Shown here: positions 11,701 to 26,700 of the stretch, piece after piece | Position numbering within the stretch: position 1 is the first letter of the stretch | Layout of the letters: each line of letters begins with the position of its first letter | Assembly (NCBI RefSeq): GCF_963678635.1 | Contig: NC_087071.1 | Location: 26,585,378-26,649,377 of the forward strand | Direction: 5' to 3' | Length of the DNA: 64,000 nt | Source of the DNA: Symsagittifera roscoffensis | Lineage: Eukaryota; Xenacoelomorpha; Acoela; Convolutidae | Made by a program: the position numbers and the translations under genes | Notes under the pieces: model-generated | The model's input: only the letters and a program-made list of their open reading frames with translations | Told to the model about the DNA's origin: nothing | The model's database searches: none

Positions 11701-14700
11701 ACCGTTTTTTTACACTGAAATTTTTTATTGTGGTGCGACTCAGGACTGAAAAGGTTTTACTATGATATATCACCCAACCGAGTCCGATGATTATATGTGG
11801 TACCTGATTTTGCGTGAAAAAAGAAAAACAGTAGAAAAACACCCGAATACAAAATTCCTCCACATTTTCTATGGTCGGAACAAGAAACTCGTGTTCGCCT
11901 GAAAAAATTAGCTAGCTTAGTTTTAGTTTTTTCGAGAGTTACCTGACGTTACGTTCTGTGTTTCCAAATCCTCACTCCAGCATGTATTGATTTTGTTTGA
12001 AATTAGTTGTTCCGACCATTGAAAATGGGGAGGAACTGTATTCGGGTGTGTGTTAGTTTTTGTTGTTTCTTTTTAATTCTTTTCTTTTCCCTGCAAAAGC
12101 AGGTACCCCAAAGACTCATTGGAATGGGTCGAGTGATATATTATAATAAAGCCCATCCGGCTGTGATTCGAACCCCGTTAAAAGTTTTCAAAAAAATTTC
12201 CAGTGACGAGAAAAACCGGTTTGAAATTTTTGATTTTTCATCTATTATGAGCGAGTAAAGCAGGCGAACATTTTCCGATTAAAAAAATCAAAAATTTCTG
12301 CATAAAAAAAAACGAAAGACTAGGTGAGTTTTTTTTTATTTTTCCATTAATTTTTCTTCAAAAATTGTTGTCTGAATTGCCTATTTCACTATGACTGCCG
12401 AACTTGCCTAATGTCTAGTGTTTTGTTCTGATACTTTTATCGAATTGCAAAAAAATATTGTGTTTTTTAAGACTATGCTCGGGACATTTTGTGCTACTTG
12501 GACTGTAACCGGCTATCCTTGTTTTGTTTTGAAATTTATTTTATTTCCAGAGAATGCTTTTTCTATAGTACAATTCTTTCTAAATTATTTTATCATTTGC
12601 TGCCATAAGGCAATTTTCAGAGGTTTTAACTATCCCTTTCGTGTCAAAGATTTTAACAGTTTTAATTGATTATAAAACTTTAATATGTGATTTTTCTTTG
12701 GCTCCATGAAATTTAGATCAATTTTAAATGACTCAGTCGGCTTTCGTTGTTTCTTTATTAAAAAACCGGATTTATGATTACTGTCATGTTGTATTGGCAC
12801 TGGCAAACTTGTAGGACTTCCTTGACAGATTTTAAAGCTGGATTGCGATGTTTTTACCATATCAGTTTGCTTTATTTAGCCCCTTCAAAGTTTTAACTAA
12901 ACCTTGCACCAAAAAAGTTTTGAAAAATGGAAAATATTGTTTGTTTTTTTTTTTAAAAAAAAAACATTCAAAAGATTTCCGAATTTTTGAACTTAATATG
13001 GATTGTAACTTGAAGCCATACTAGCAAACTTGTTAGAGTTTTGTAGTCTCTTGGCTAAGAAGTTGCGGATTGAATTATTCTGTGTTATTTAGTTCTATAC
13101 GATAAATCTTAAGCTTCTTGTTCTTGAAATTCAGAAATCTTTTTAATCACTCGAGTTCATTAACGTGTCCAACTGTCTGTTGGCTGTGTTTACTTGTTCA
13201 GTTTTTTCTGATCTATCTTGAGTTTTGAAGATTTAGTAGTAATAATTGTGTTTCTACAATGATTACAAAGTTTTTTCATCTTAGAATTTTTCCGTTTTGA
13301 TTCTTCAAGTTGAAGTTTCTTTGTTTTATAATTTTTCTATTCTCGTCTTGTAGTATATATTCAAGTTATTCCAGTTTTTATTCAAGATTGTTGCTCTTCG
13401 AGGTTCGTTTTTTTCGCGGCTTTTGCATCTCTTCATTTTGGTTCAAAATTTTCAGGTGAGCCTATTGCTGAGCTGTGGACGTCAATTAAATGATATCAGT
13501 GCAATTATTCAGACCAAAAATGAGTCTAGCGATTGAACTTTGTAGTAATGATTCAATTAAATTGAAGCAAGAAGAACATAAAACACTTTAATATATCTTA
13601 TTTGTTTATATCAATCAGCTAGTAGAAAAGGAATCAAAGCTAAGTTCATTACGTTAATGAAGATTCGGCTCAATGCGCTTGACTCAATTGATTAAGAGTA
13701 CTTGGTGCATACATATTTGTGGTCCGGACTTTTGTGTCCTTCCTGCATTACTATGTTAACGGTGCTCTGGTTGGCTGAATAGTTTTGGATCACTGCTGCA
13801 GTTTCTCTGTGTATGTTTTTTGAACAGAAAGAGTTGTTTGACGAATAATAATTTTGTCATAAAGATTTAATCGTTAACTCAAAATTGAGAGCAAAAAATG
13901 GCGCTAGAAAAACTAATATCTACAATTGCCATAAGTATCAATCAAGCAATGGTTGTTTAGGTATCTGTAACTGGTTTGAGTCCTCTATGCTACTCAAAGA
14001 AATTCTGTTATTTGCACAGTTGCATGGCCTATCGAATTTATCCTTGTGCTTGAAAATACTTTATCAGAACAATCTGGTTGTTATCTAGTGTCGCACTTAG
14101 CCGGACAATTGTGGGACAATTTTGTCTGGGAACGAACTATATTGGACCATTTTTGCATTTTGAACAGTTTTGTACGGGACATAAATGTCTGGGACATACT
14201 TTGCCAGACACGAGAGCATTTAGTTGCGTAAATTGCCATACAATGATAGCGCTCTAACTCTCCTATTAGTCGCTCGATTGTAGATTCGATGTCTAGTCCC
14301 ACGTTGTGCCATGATCTCTTTTTTTTGACAAAAATTGGCGCATTAATACGTTTAGGTGACATTTCGTAGAAGGTATTAGCCTTTTGGGAACGCTTGATCG
14401 GCTGCTCTTACATTCGTTATGAGTGGTAGTTTGAGATTGAAGCAGTGCTGAATACATCGCTGAATACTTGGATTGTTAAAAAAAATTAAACCTAAAATTT
14501 TATTGGAGAAACAGGGATTTGATATTTTGTGTGACCATCCATCATATAATCTATTATATATTTAAATGCGGGCTTCACTATCTCGCCATGTTTAAGCTTT
14601 TTCAACGTATTATTTTTGCATGTTTAACAAAAGAATTTTTTCATGTTTAAGCTATATTTTTTTTCGATTTTTTTAAACTGATTGAAAACTTCGCCAAGTT

Positions 14701-17700
14701 TGAAAGTAGCAACCCTATGGTGAGATGCTGTCAGGGTTTCCTCGGATGTTGCGATTTCGGCCCCCAAATATCAATAGGCAATTCTTTTATGTTACAAGAT
14801 ACGGCAATTTTCGAGATTTTTCAAAAATTAAAAGTTTTGTAGAAAAATTTAATTTTTAAAAGTTTCTGAAAATTTGAAATTCGCAACCCTGTAGTTGGGG
14901 GATGTCAGGGTATTCACAGGGGTTGCGAATCTTGCCTCCAAGTTTTACTTCTCAAATCGTTGTAGTTTTCGAGATATGACGTTTTTTGTTATTTTTTCAA
15001 AAAATTTCAGAAAACTTAGTGATTTTTTTTCTTCAAATTTTGAAGTTGGTAACCCCCTGTAGTTGGGAGCCGTCAGAGCACTCCCAGGGATTGCGAGTGA
15101 TCTTGCCTTCAATTGTGGCTGCTCAAATTTTTTGGTTGTTTCGTGATATGACGTTTTTTTTGTTTTTGTTTTTTTTAAAAAAAAAAGTACTTAGGAGCTC
15201 TCTCAGGAGTTGCAAATCTTGCGTCCAAATGCGACTGCGCAATTAGTTTTAGATACCGAGAAGTGATGTATCTTAATTTTTCAAAGATTTAAAGTTTTTC
15301 AAAGAACTTAGATATAAAAAACTTAATGGTTTCTAAAAATTTGAATTGAAAAAACTTGAATAGAATTTTTTTTTCAAAATTTGAAATTACCAACCCTGTA
15401 ATTCGGTGTTGTCAGAGTACACTTAAAGAATGCTGATTTTTTTTCCAATATTTACGGTTTTTTATGAGTTGTTAAAAAATCGAAGCACCGGAGGTGCGGT
15501 ACACGCTAGTTATATCTTATTGCTAAATCTATTATATATTTAAATGCGGGCTTCACTATCTCGCCATGTTTAAGCTTTTTCAACGTATTATTTTTGCATG
15601 TTTAAGCTATATCGTATATTGCAATGGTTAAGGTTTTTTTTCGATTTTCCAGTTTAAATTCACTGTTTTTTCATCAAGTTTGAATTAGCAACCCAATAGT
15701 AGGATATTGTCAGAGATTTCCCGGGTTTTGCGATTCTGGCCTCTATATAGGAATAACCAAATCCTTTTAGTTTACGAGATAGGCAATTTTCGAGATTTTT
15801 CAAAAATTTCTAGAAAATTTAATTTTAATAAATTTCTCAAAATTTGAAATTCTCACCCTGTAGTTGGGTGCTGTCAGGGTGCTCTCAGGGGTTGCAAATC
15901 TTGCCTCCAATCCTCACTTCTCAAATACTTGTAGTTTTTGCGATATGACGTTTTTTGTTATTTTTTCAAAAAAATTTCAGAAAACTTAACGATTTTTTTT
16001 ATTCAAATTTTGAAGTTCATAACCCCCTGTAGTTGGGAGCCGTCAGAGCACTCCCAGGGATTGCGAGTGATCTTGCCTCCAATTGTGGCTGCTCAAATTT
16101 CCAACGCGTTGAAGATCTCAATCCTGTTGTTGGATACTGTTGAGGGTACTCTCAGGGGGTTGCGAATCTTGCCTTTGATTATGGCTGGTCGAATCCATGT
16201 AGTTTTCGACATATGACGTTTTTTCGGATTTTTTTCAAAATTTTTCAGAAAACTCAGATATAAAATATTTCACAAAACTTGAAATTACCATCTCTGTAAT
16301 GAGGCTCTGTCAGGGTTTTCTCAGGGGGTTGCGAATCTTGCCTCTGAATATGGCTGCTCAAATTCTTGTAGTTTTCGAGATATGACGTTTTTTTTTTGAG
16401 ATTTTCAAAATTTTTTAGGAAACTTAGGTAAAAAAGTTTCACGAAACTTGAATATTATCATCTCTGTCGTGAGGCGCTGTCAGGTTACTCTCAAGAGTTG
16501 CGAATTTTGCCTCCAAATAGGAATTAGAATTTTCCCTCCAAATAGGACTTCTCAAAATTTTGCAGTTTTCCAGATATGACGTTTTGTGATTTTTTTAAAA
16601 AATTTTTTCATGAAAATGAAATAATTTATTTTTCCAAAATTTCAAATTCCTAACCTGTAGTTGGGAGGCTGTCAGAGTAATCTCTGGGGTTGCAAATTCG
16701 GCCTCCAATTAAAAATGCCCAAATCATTTTTGTTTGAGAGATACGACGATTTTTTTGGAAATTTTCAGAAAACTCAAATTTTAAAAATAATTCGTTAAAG
16801 TCAAATTATCAACCCTGTAGTTGTGTTCTTTCAAAGATTGCAAATATTGCCATCAAAAAAGGTTGCTCAATTTTTGTTAGTTTTCGAGATGTGAATTTTT
16901 TCTGGTTTTCAAAAAATATCTCTTTTAGAAAACTTGAGGTGTAGTTTCTCAAAATTTTAATTTCCCAATGTTGTAGTTGGGTACTGTAAGAGTACTCTCA
17001 GGAGTTGCAAATCTTGCGTCCAAATGCGACTGCCCAATTGCTTTCAGTTTCTCAGATATAACGTTTCTTAATTCATTATAAACTTAGATATAAAAAATGT
17101 CACAAAATTTTATGGTTTTTCAAAATCGAATGAAAAATTTTACAAATTTTGAAGTTTCTCTCAGGAGTTGCAAATCTTGCGTCCAAATGCGACTGCTAAA
17201 TTGCTTTCAGTTTCCCAGATGTGACGTTTCTTAGTTCTTTTTAAATTTTTCGAAGAACTACAATAAAACTTCACAAAGTTTTATGGTTCTTCAAAATTTG
17301 TATAAAAAACTTGAATAAAAAACTTTGCAAAATTGTTAATTACGAACCCTGTACTTGGGTGCTGTCAGAGTACACTTAAAGAAAAAATTTTTGAGTTGTT
17401 GAAAATTCGAAGCACCGGAGGTGCGGTACACGCTAGTTTAATTTTTATTCGAAAAATAAATTTAAAAATACTTAAATGTTGCATAATAATTATGTATCAA
17501 TTACTAAAGTCATGCAAATTTCATTGAAATGGCATAGTTGCTGGCTGGTGTATTCGCACTTTCATTGAATAGATGTTAATGTGTGCTTAGGGGAAGGATC
17601 AGAGACCTCCGTGAGTCTCTTTGCGCCTTCGGCTGAAAACTTACAGATTGGTGCTACAGTGAAATTAGTGTGCAACTTCGACAGCAACCCAAAACCAGAA

Positions 17701-20700
17701 GTGACCTGGCTCAAAAATGGAAACAAAGTCACACCTTCTGATAATGTAGAGTTGCAGGCTGATATCCTCACTATTAAGTCAATGACTCAGGAGGATGTGG
17801 CGTCTTACATGTGTAGAGTGAATAATATCTTCCTGGAGAGACCTTTCATGATCGAACTTCCCACAATGCAAACTCCCACCAAGCAAATTCCTAATGGTAA
17901 GCGACTGAAACTAAATTGAAATAGTTATATCATTTTAAATTAAATGAAGTGTTTTTGATTCATACAGCTGAAATAAATAATATTATTGTAATTGCATTCT
18001 TAAGTCGCTTTCCCTATTAGTTGAGGCTGATGACATGGCTTAAATCAATGTTTCTTTGTTTTAATTGAATCTTTGATGGTTCTTCTTCTGCTTTGCTTGA
18101 ATGAATCGGTGCTGTGATGTGTAGGTTCTACGACAGTGCAATTGCTGCAGTCCTCCACCCAGTGTCCTCTGCAGGTGGTAGAGGGACAGAGTGTGTGGGT
18201 GGATTTCAAAGACATAGGGGGCTCATTCCTACTCAACGGGCGCAGAGTCTACAACTCCGCAGAGTAAGCAGATAGAAGGCTCTTTTTCGCCCTCCCCCAG
18301 CCGTGATTCTTTACAAGTGAAAAGATTGTTCACATTGCCCGATTGTTATGAAAATTGACCTGCGAGCTTATTAGGCCATGATACACATTTCGGTCTTAAT
18401 ATTTAACCTTGTAAAATTACTCGTTACTCCATAAAATTGATGCTAATGTGAGGTGGAGGAAGGGTGGTGGTTTGGAGGAGAAAAAAGCCAAATTATTAGT
18501 AGTGAGACTGAATATATGTATTCAGTAAGCGGTACTCGGAATGAACATCCGACTTCCTTTAAACTAACGAAGGAAACGTCCCCCTTCCTTCTCCGATACT
18601 TGAAAAATGATAGATATTTGTAAACAATGTCAACCTGCGGAATCCTTTGAACCATTTTGAACCAAGCCTACGATTTCGCTCCTGTACAGTTTTGGAGACG
18701 TCATAAAATAGACCAGAAAGTTTCATGATGTTTTCACAGGAGGCGAATGCTCTTTCAGTGATTCTAAATGCTATTTAAGTAAGAAGCATTATTTGGAAAC
18801 ATTTCATCGTTATGGATACGTTTAAAAGAACGAAGCAACTGTCACCTATAGGTCTCGGTAATTTTTAAAGGAAAATTTTTAACTGTTTTATATGTTGGCT
18901 ATGTTTAAATTGTGTGAAGTCGATGTGTACTTTAGAATCTACACTTTCCCGCAGAATGGCTCCGTGTATTTTCCCAGTATAGACCGGTCAGTGGAGAGTG
19001 TGTCTGTGATGGGGTCGAAGCTGAAGGAGTCCCACAGCTGCAACATCAACGTCACCTGTCAGTAACAAGACCTTATTTAGAGACCTCAAGGCCAAAAATG
19101 CTAGGGTCGCCAAAATGCCATGTCACTTTTTTCGCTGACCGATATGAGCAGCCTCGCGCGAATGAAGAAAGTTGCTGAGGAAAGCGTTCTAGTATTCCTC
19201 GTTTCATTGCTACTTTCACTCTTTTAAGTCGCCTTTCCATTTTTATTTGTCATTTAGTACTTTTTGTCATCAGTTTTCAGACGGCTACACTGTTTTTGAC
19301 CTAGAGTTTTTTTAAGCTATTATTTCACGATGGGTACAAATAAGCAACCCCTGATTTTTCGTCAAGGAAACGTTAATTTTATGTTTCGAAAATGGTTTTG
19401 TCAGTTACCTTAATGCACTTCTACCTTGATGCGATTATTCAATAAATAAAAAAAAACGTTAAACTACGTCACTTAACTTGGGCGACGACAAACAAATGGG
19501 AGCGTTTAAAGTACTATTTATACAAGAAAGAATCCATAGTTTTGCAATGAACGGAAGTGCCGAACTTTTCTGTCTGTGGGATTTTTTATACTGCAACCAA
19601 CCCTATACTACAACCAACCATAAACTAGATGCAGTAGTCGATTGAGATTCATTTAAACTGAAAACTCTGATTAAAATTACGATGTCAGTATGTTTTTGAC
19701 CTTTTTCAGACATCGATCCTCCGCGGCTAGACCCGAACATCGCTTACTTCGGCTCTGGCAGCCTCATCACTCATAAATACATCTGCACTGCCGGCGATTC
19801 AAACCCTCCGCCGATTCTTTTCCAGTGGTTCCGAAACAACATCCTCTTAAACGAGAGTTCCACCAAGGAAATCACGGGAACTGGGTTTGAGGTGAAAAGG
19901 ATTCAAAATGCAATTATACTGAATCTGCCCGATAATTTCATGGATTTGGACGAGAAGTTCAGTTGTCATATTGGAAATGGACTGAAAACGCTGAGCATGG
20001 ATCTGAAGTTCCAACACGGTAAGTTCAACGTAGTTAAATCAGATTTTTGAAGGCCTTAGTGTTAAAATCAATAGCTTTTACATGTGCTAAAAATGAATGA
20101 ACCTTAACCTTGATTGACATTTGTCATCATTGTGAATTCAAGGTTCCTTGACATTTTACTCTATTCCGTTTTAACCTATACTGTCTTGACTTATTTTTCT
20201 ATTTTTTGTACCAATTTACTCTGCGCAATTTTACCCTATTTTTGAAGCATATTTAAATTTATCTTATTTCTTTGAAGAATCCGAAACAGAATAAATCCGA
20301 ACAGATCAAGTAACCATAATTTTGATCAAAGAATAAGTGCCGTATGTGATTAAGATATCAAAGCAACGTAAAATTGGATTGTTCAAAAACCAAATGAGTT
20401 CAATGAACCTGTTATATCATTTTGCGTTGTGGCTATTTTTTAAACAAGAAAAAGCCGAGTATAGCTAAGTCGCTATAGCTTAGTGGATAATGCATGTGCT
20501 TTATGAAATGTTCAAAAGATCAAATCACCGCGAAGTCAAAAATTTTAACTGAAACTCGAAAAATACCATGAGAATCATTGATTTTAAAAAGGAGTATAGA
20601 CCCTCGTGTGCCAGGCCAAGGCCGTACTGGGCACGGGTGGTGAGGGAGAAGGCAATTTTTTTTTTTGGTTTTGGCCTCTATCACCTTCCAAATTATAAAC

Positions 20701-23700
20701 ATTCTAGAATGCCGGATATAGCGTTTTCTGTCGATTGAGCGCCCTGTCAATCGCAGACCGCGAAGGTAAAGACCGTTGCAATACTGCAGCTGTTGACAGG
20801 TACCTGCTGAATTTTTGTAACTTGTTCCATTTGTTGCATCGTTTATTGGCATCTGACAGGCCAGGGAACACCTCGTGGCTGTGGTCATTTCTTGTAGATA
20901 ACAGATTTTTTCTTTGAGTGATTGCAGTTACTTTGCATTTGTGGGAAAGCCAATCTAAGCACTTCCAACGTTCGTTGCCCTTCTTTGCTTTTTGTGAATT
21001 CCTGTCCCTCCATGATCAGCGTTTTGCAATTTCGCTGTGTTAATCCCCATGTAATTTGGCTTGTTGTGTATAGTTCGCAATAAAAAAATGATTCGATTTT
21101 TGGGTTTATTTCTGTTTTAGTTAGCTGTTTACTCAAGTATAGCTTGTGTTCTAGTATGAATTATCTTTTGTTTCCAACCTAAGTCGCAATTATTGTTGCG
21201 ACGCAAATATTGTTGCTGCAAAATGTGTTCTTTGTGAAAAAGTTCTTTTTGAGCAATAACCAGCTGTTAAGTACAGTCAATGCTAAGAATTATAACACAG
21301 ACTATTATATTACAAATTAATGTCTGATAAAAAAAGGTATTATGGCAATGTATGGGATCGGGTTTTTTTGAGATGCTTTGGAAAATTTTCGTTTTTCTCA
21401 ACTACTCTACCGAATTTGAAAAAAGTGGTTCTAATGACGAATCCGGCCACTCTGTTTGCCTGCATACGTGCATACTCCGCTAGTCTCTTTCTACCTTACC
21501 CCATTTTTTACAGCCTTAGAAAAAGTATGGGGTAATATTTGATCCCAATTTTTGGATTTTTTTGTATTTTCTCGAAAACTACTCGACCAAATCTGAGATT
21601 TTGCTTTCAATGGATAACAGGTTCTGGGAAGCTTCCCTGCATAAGCGGCTACGCCCAAATTGTTTTACACAATTTGTTATGGCCCTCATTATTTCGATTT
21701 TTGACCAAGTTTTGAGACTTTTACTTTTTTCTCTGCGTTAGTGGTTACACTCAATTTTCTTTCACACTAAAGGTTTTGACCCTCAGAAAAGTCAAACTTA
21801 TAATTTTTCTTACCGTTTTTTGAAACTTTTCGATTTTTCTCAGAAAACTACGCTTGCAATTTCGAGGTTTTTGTTTCAATGAGTAGAATGGGTTATAAGA
21901 AGCTCCGGTGCATAATTGATAACGCCTAAATTTTTTACACAAAAAATTATGACCCTCCGAAAAGTCAAATTTTCAATTTTCTGACCGTTTTATCAAAGTT
22001 TTCGATCTTTCTCGGAAACTAGCCTCCTAAATCTGAGCTTTTGGTTTTAATCAGTAGATTGGGTTGTGGGAAGCCCTGCTACATAAACGATTACGCCTAA
22101 TTTTTTTTTACACCAAAAGTTTTGAATTTTTTTAACTGTTTTTTGAAAATTTTTGACTTTTCTCAAAAACTACCCTCCCGAATCGGAGCTATTGGTTTCA
22201 ATGAAGAGAGAAAGGGCTCTCTGTGTAAGCGTTCACGTTCATTTTTCTAACACAAAATGGCCTTGATTTCTTGCAAGTTTTGAACCACTCAATCTGATAT
22301 CAAAGGTTTTATCAAGGCAAAAGGTTGTAAGAAGCCTCCGTGCAAGCACTGCTACGCATTAAAGTTTGAGCAAGGAACATGTTTCTGGGGAAAATTCCAG
22401 GATTATAAAAAATTTCTCTCACTTTTTAATAGAGCAACAACCAATTTTTTAAATAACCTACTTCCTGCATCAGTACAACAAATGCAAAAAATATCAAACA
22501 GGTCCCTCCAGCTTTAGCTGGGCCTCTAGTAGCTTTTTAGCTTTAAGGTATCATGGATCTGTAGTGTAGAGGTAGGGAAGGAGACCCGCAACAAAATAAG
22601 AGGGTGCGAACCTTATTCTAGCGTAATTTTGGTCAGGGTTAAATGGCGTAGGTTAAAGGGGTATAAAGGATAAAATGGCATAGGGTAGATTGAAATAGAG
22701 TAAATTGTCCTGCCACCGAATATAATAGTTCCAACAATTTGACAATTTATTAATGATAGTGGTTATTAATAAGTAATTTATTTTTTTTATGCGCTGAAAA
22801 CCGGCGCTTGTCAGGAACTGAAAATCGAATTTGAGCTGAGTTTGGAGCTTAAGAACTGTTTCATGAAGTAGTTTAAGAAGTGTTTGGAATACCAGTTGGA
22901 AGATCACGCCCTTGAGTACCAGAAAAGGGTGATTAGTCAACAGCGATTACGATGATTGTGTTGTTATGTTTAGTGGTGCATGTGCCCAATTCTCAGGATG
23001 TGGTCTCAGTGCTGGAGGGTGAGAGTGCGAGGCTGCAGTGTCTGTCTAATAGTAGTGACGTATCCATGTTCCACTTCGAGTGGAGCTCCTTCAACTCCAA
23101 CGAGGATGCCAGCGTCAAAACACTTGTAGGATCTCTTTTACTGTTCCGACTTTGAAAAATTGATTCAATGTTTGTTTTATTTGACGCCATTTCCAGTGAC
23201 ACAACGCTGAGCATATAGTTTGTTTTGCAAGTACTTCTTTTTTTTAATATCATGATGAAACGAACTGATTAACTAAGCAAGTTTCTTATAAGGATTTTTT
23301 TGTTGAAAATACTTTCTTTAAACGTGTCGAGTGTATCAATTTTCATGAATTTGATACTTATTTTTGATTACAGAATAGACATTTTTGTATGTTTCAGCTG
23401 GCGAAGAGTAGGAAGAGCAACCATGGGAATGTGTTGACTGTGCGGAGAGTGAGTGTGAGTGACAGCAGACGACTGACTTGTGCTGCATTCGGAAACAGAC
23501 CAGAGATCGCCTCATTCACCGCCGCCAACACCATCACTCTCAAAGTGCACAGTGAGTACATTCAACTCACTCTGTATTTTATAAAACAAAAAAATCAAAT
23601 ATATTGGAATCAAATACCTCAAAATACCACTATGTACAATGGACAGTGACTATTAAAGAGAATCTGCATATCACAAGAGAAACAACAGATATAAATCTAT

Positions 23701-26700
23701 TAAGGTCGAACATCTCAAATAGTCAGAAGTAAGTATAATATCAATAAGGTGGAAGAAAATAAGTTCCAAAATAGTCCTTTTTGGGTGCCATACTGGCACA
23801 GTTTTGAATAGGGACGTGGTGCTTCACTTAATTGCTTCTTTCATGTAAATTCTTCTTCTATTGAGTCTTTTTGGACCTATTTTTCTCGAAAGTTACATCA
23901 ATAAATAACGATAGAAATGAACTGACCGCAAGGACGAAGGGATTTAAGGACTTGGGTAAGGTTTTCCGGAATTGTGACATGAGCTTACTAGCTTTTTTGA
24001 ACACACCTGATAGCTAAGTTTTTTCATTTTAATTTATTTGTTTCTGGACTAATTCTTGTTTCTATATTCAATCACCGTTTGGCAAATGATTTGTTTTCGT
24101 TCTTCAGTTACCTAATGATTTGGAGAAATATGGGTTAACAAGAGCGAAAAACAGTTTTTGGTTCCTTTAACTCAGGCTAAAAATCTTTTAACTCAAGTTT
24201 ATTTTTATTAGTCCCCGGCCCATCTCAACTTGGGCCTTAAATTTTGGGGGAGGTAAATGTCATTCACTTTGCCGTAGCCCGTCCGGTATCACCTTGAGTT
24301 TGCGTCACTTAGAACGATTAAAATAAGCAAAGTTAAGTTTTTGGTTGCTTAGAACGATTTAAATTCCTCAATCCGACCAGTTGGACCAACACTTCTTACG
24401 TGCACTACATTCGGGCCAAACAGACAGAGTCTATCACTTGCAACGCAGAGGGACCCCACTCGGAGCCCCCATCTATCAGGTGGGATGTCCAGAATGGAGG
24501 CGAGCTACCTGCTGGTGTGAGTCTAAATGAGAGCAACCAACTTGTCTTCCGAGATGCAGATCCAGCCCAGAACGGAAACTACAGGTGTGTAATTTTTTGA
24601 AGTTTAAGTACAGTTATTTTCGAGTGTCAATGGATGTAATCACTTAGATATATGTCGTGATGACACTTAAGTATATCTCTGAAGAAGTCTTTTTACACTA
24701 GCAATCAGTGTAGTGTGTTATTGCGAACCTTCTTTTTTCAAACCTAACTCGCAAATCAAAGCGTTCACTTATTTGGAATTTTCAAATCTCAGGCGTAGCC
24801 GAGTTTTTACTAATTCGAGGCTGATTTCTAATTTTTCTTATTGCACGTTATAGAGCTAACCCAAGTCGAAATTATTGGTGCAAATCTTGGGGCACCTTTA
24901 CAGCTTTTTGGTAGCATGTGCTTTGACATTCGAATACTAATAAATTTACAAATGAACCTATTAATTCATCAAATGAACCGAAAAAAGCTTGTTGTTTCAA
25001 ACAACTTGACAATAATAAAAACTCGATTTCACAAATTTTTTAACTCGCTAATATATCTCGCTTTTTTAAAATGCATATTTTATACATAATGTGGCTGTAT
25101 GCTTTGGGAATTGTTACGTGCAAAGTTAATGTGTTTTATACCAATTTATTACTTGCAAAATTGTGTCAATTTGTATTTGGTGCCCGTTTTGCTGAATCGC
25201 ATTGAATTTTTATTAGCATATGTAGCTGATTCATTCGTGAGTAGTGTTTGTCGGTGGTTAAGCGTGCGTGGCTGAGTGGTTAGTGCGAGAGACTCAAAAT
25301 CTCTTGATTGCACTAGGTCCCAGATCTAATCCTAGAGCTAGCCAAATTTTTGCTCATTCGAGGCTTTCTTTTTTATTATTGTACATTCTAGAGCTATTTT
25401 TGTCGTGTTATCGCTAGTTTTTGTGAAGCGAAGCTTTGCCTCAGTGTAAAGCCATTTCAGTCGTGATTCGAACGCGTGTGCATAGTTTTTTATCACGCCA
25501 TATTTTAAAAAAACGATGCCAATTTAAAGAACTTAATTGTTTGAAGAACTTCCTAATATTTGTAGTTTTCATGAAAATAGTTGGAACATTCTGTACTATT
25601 TTCACAGCAGCCGCTACCCTTGTTCAAATGTATGTAAGAAAATACTGAAAAAACCACTGTTTTTGTCAATGGTTTTATTTGCGTTTTTCTTTTGGTATTT
25701 TAATGGTGTAAATAAGCAATAAGAAGCAGCAAATGACGTGAATTACAGACTTGTGAACTTTACAATAATTAGGTTTTAATTATTTGGTAGTTGTCCGCTT
25801 CTGACAACAACGTATTTAAATGCATTTTTGAAGGTTCAGTAATTCAAATACTTGATCATCATGGTGACGCAGCAGTACGAAAACATGTCATAACGTACAT
25901 TTTTTATTCGACTTCCGGAGAAAGTGATAAAGTTTTTATACTTGGGGTTGTTTTTGTTTTACTCAGACCAATTTTGTTTTTTCAATTAGGCAGTTTTGAC
26001 TAAAGCTTATACCATCTGAAATATATCGACGCCCTGAGCTCAAATTGAAAACGATATGCTACCTGTATTTTGTGCATGCATTTTATGGGCGTTTAATTTT
26101 AGCACTATTTTGAATTTTCCTTAGTTTATTTAGCCCATAGCAATAGCGGTGAAATAATCTAGCTCAGAAATTTTTAGTTAAGACTCGTTAATTGATCCAA
26201 ATATTGTTAATATGTTAAATGCAAAATGTATCACTTCGAGCTTTTTCCCCACTTTCCGCCAATTTGAAAACTTCTCTGCTGATAGTTGTTGTATATGTTA
26301 TTATGGCTGAGCACTGATACAAGCTAGTATATTGATGATGATGATGACGATGATGATGATTGGTTTTGCCACTCTTTCTTGAACTGAAGAGTGGTGGAAG
26401 GCTCACAAAGCCTCACAGAAAAAGACGTCTTCAAGGCTCGTTTGAATGCAGCAAGTTCGTCAATATCAGTTAAAAAAGCGGGCAGTGAGTTCCAAGTTAC
26501 CGCTACTTGGTAGGAAATGCTTCTTTTCATAAATTATATACTGCATTTTGGCACAACAAATTTTTTTTCTGCCGATAGGGTTGATAGAACTTCATTTGTT
26601 GATCGATTGGCAGCCAATGTAATTTTTTTAGAAGTTCACTTGATACTAACGCCCAAAGAAATCTAGCGGTAGCATTCTGAATTCTCTGTAATTTTTGAAG

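Larger units (their letters stand above)
8730..17590. other. Intron 1 (8.9 kb), repeat-rich
   Basis: The largest intron. It holds a composite tRNA-like element (about 9050-9427), a four-unit array related to the Helitron repeats (9890-10540), a palindrome-tailed repeat (10550-10835), a foldback element (11640-12260), and two adjacent Helitron-like copies (14550-15509, 15528-17436). The interval 12300-14540 is AT-rich with no coding or repeat assignment. Near 12490-12525 it has one match, in reverse orientation, to the GTTCCGACCA family. Confidence 0.75.

Noticed and set aside
11633-12258. Two similar short proteins on opposite strands
   Set aside because: Their similarity is explained by the inverted arms of the foldback element.
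19058-19063. Donor CA/GTAACA at 19061 for exon 4
   Set aside because: It would put exon 5 out of frame; T/GTCAGT at 19057 keeps phase and gives the expected Ig G strand.
20459-20525. tRNA gene at TATAGCTTAGTGGATAATGC
   Set aside because: Only an A-box-like half is convincing; no closed cloverleaf could be drawn.
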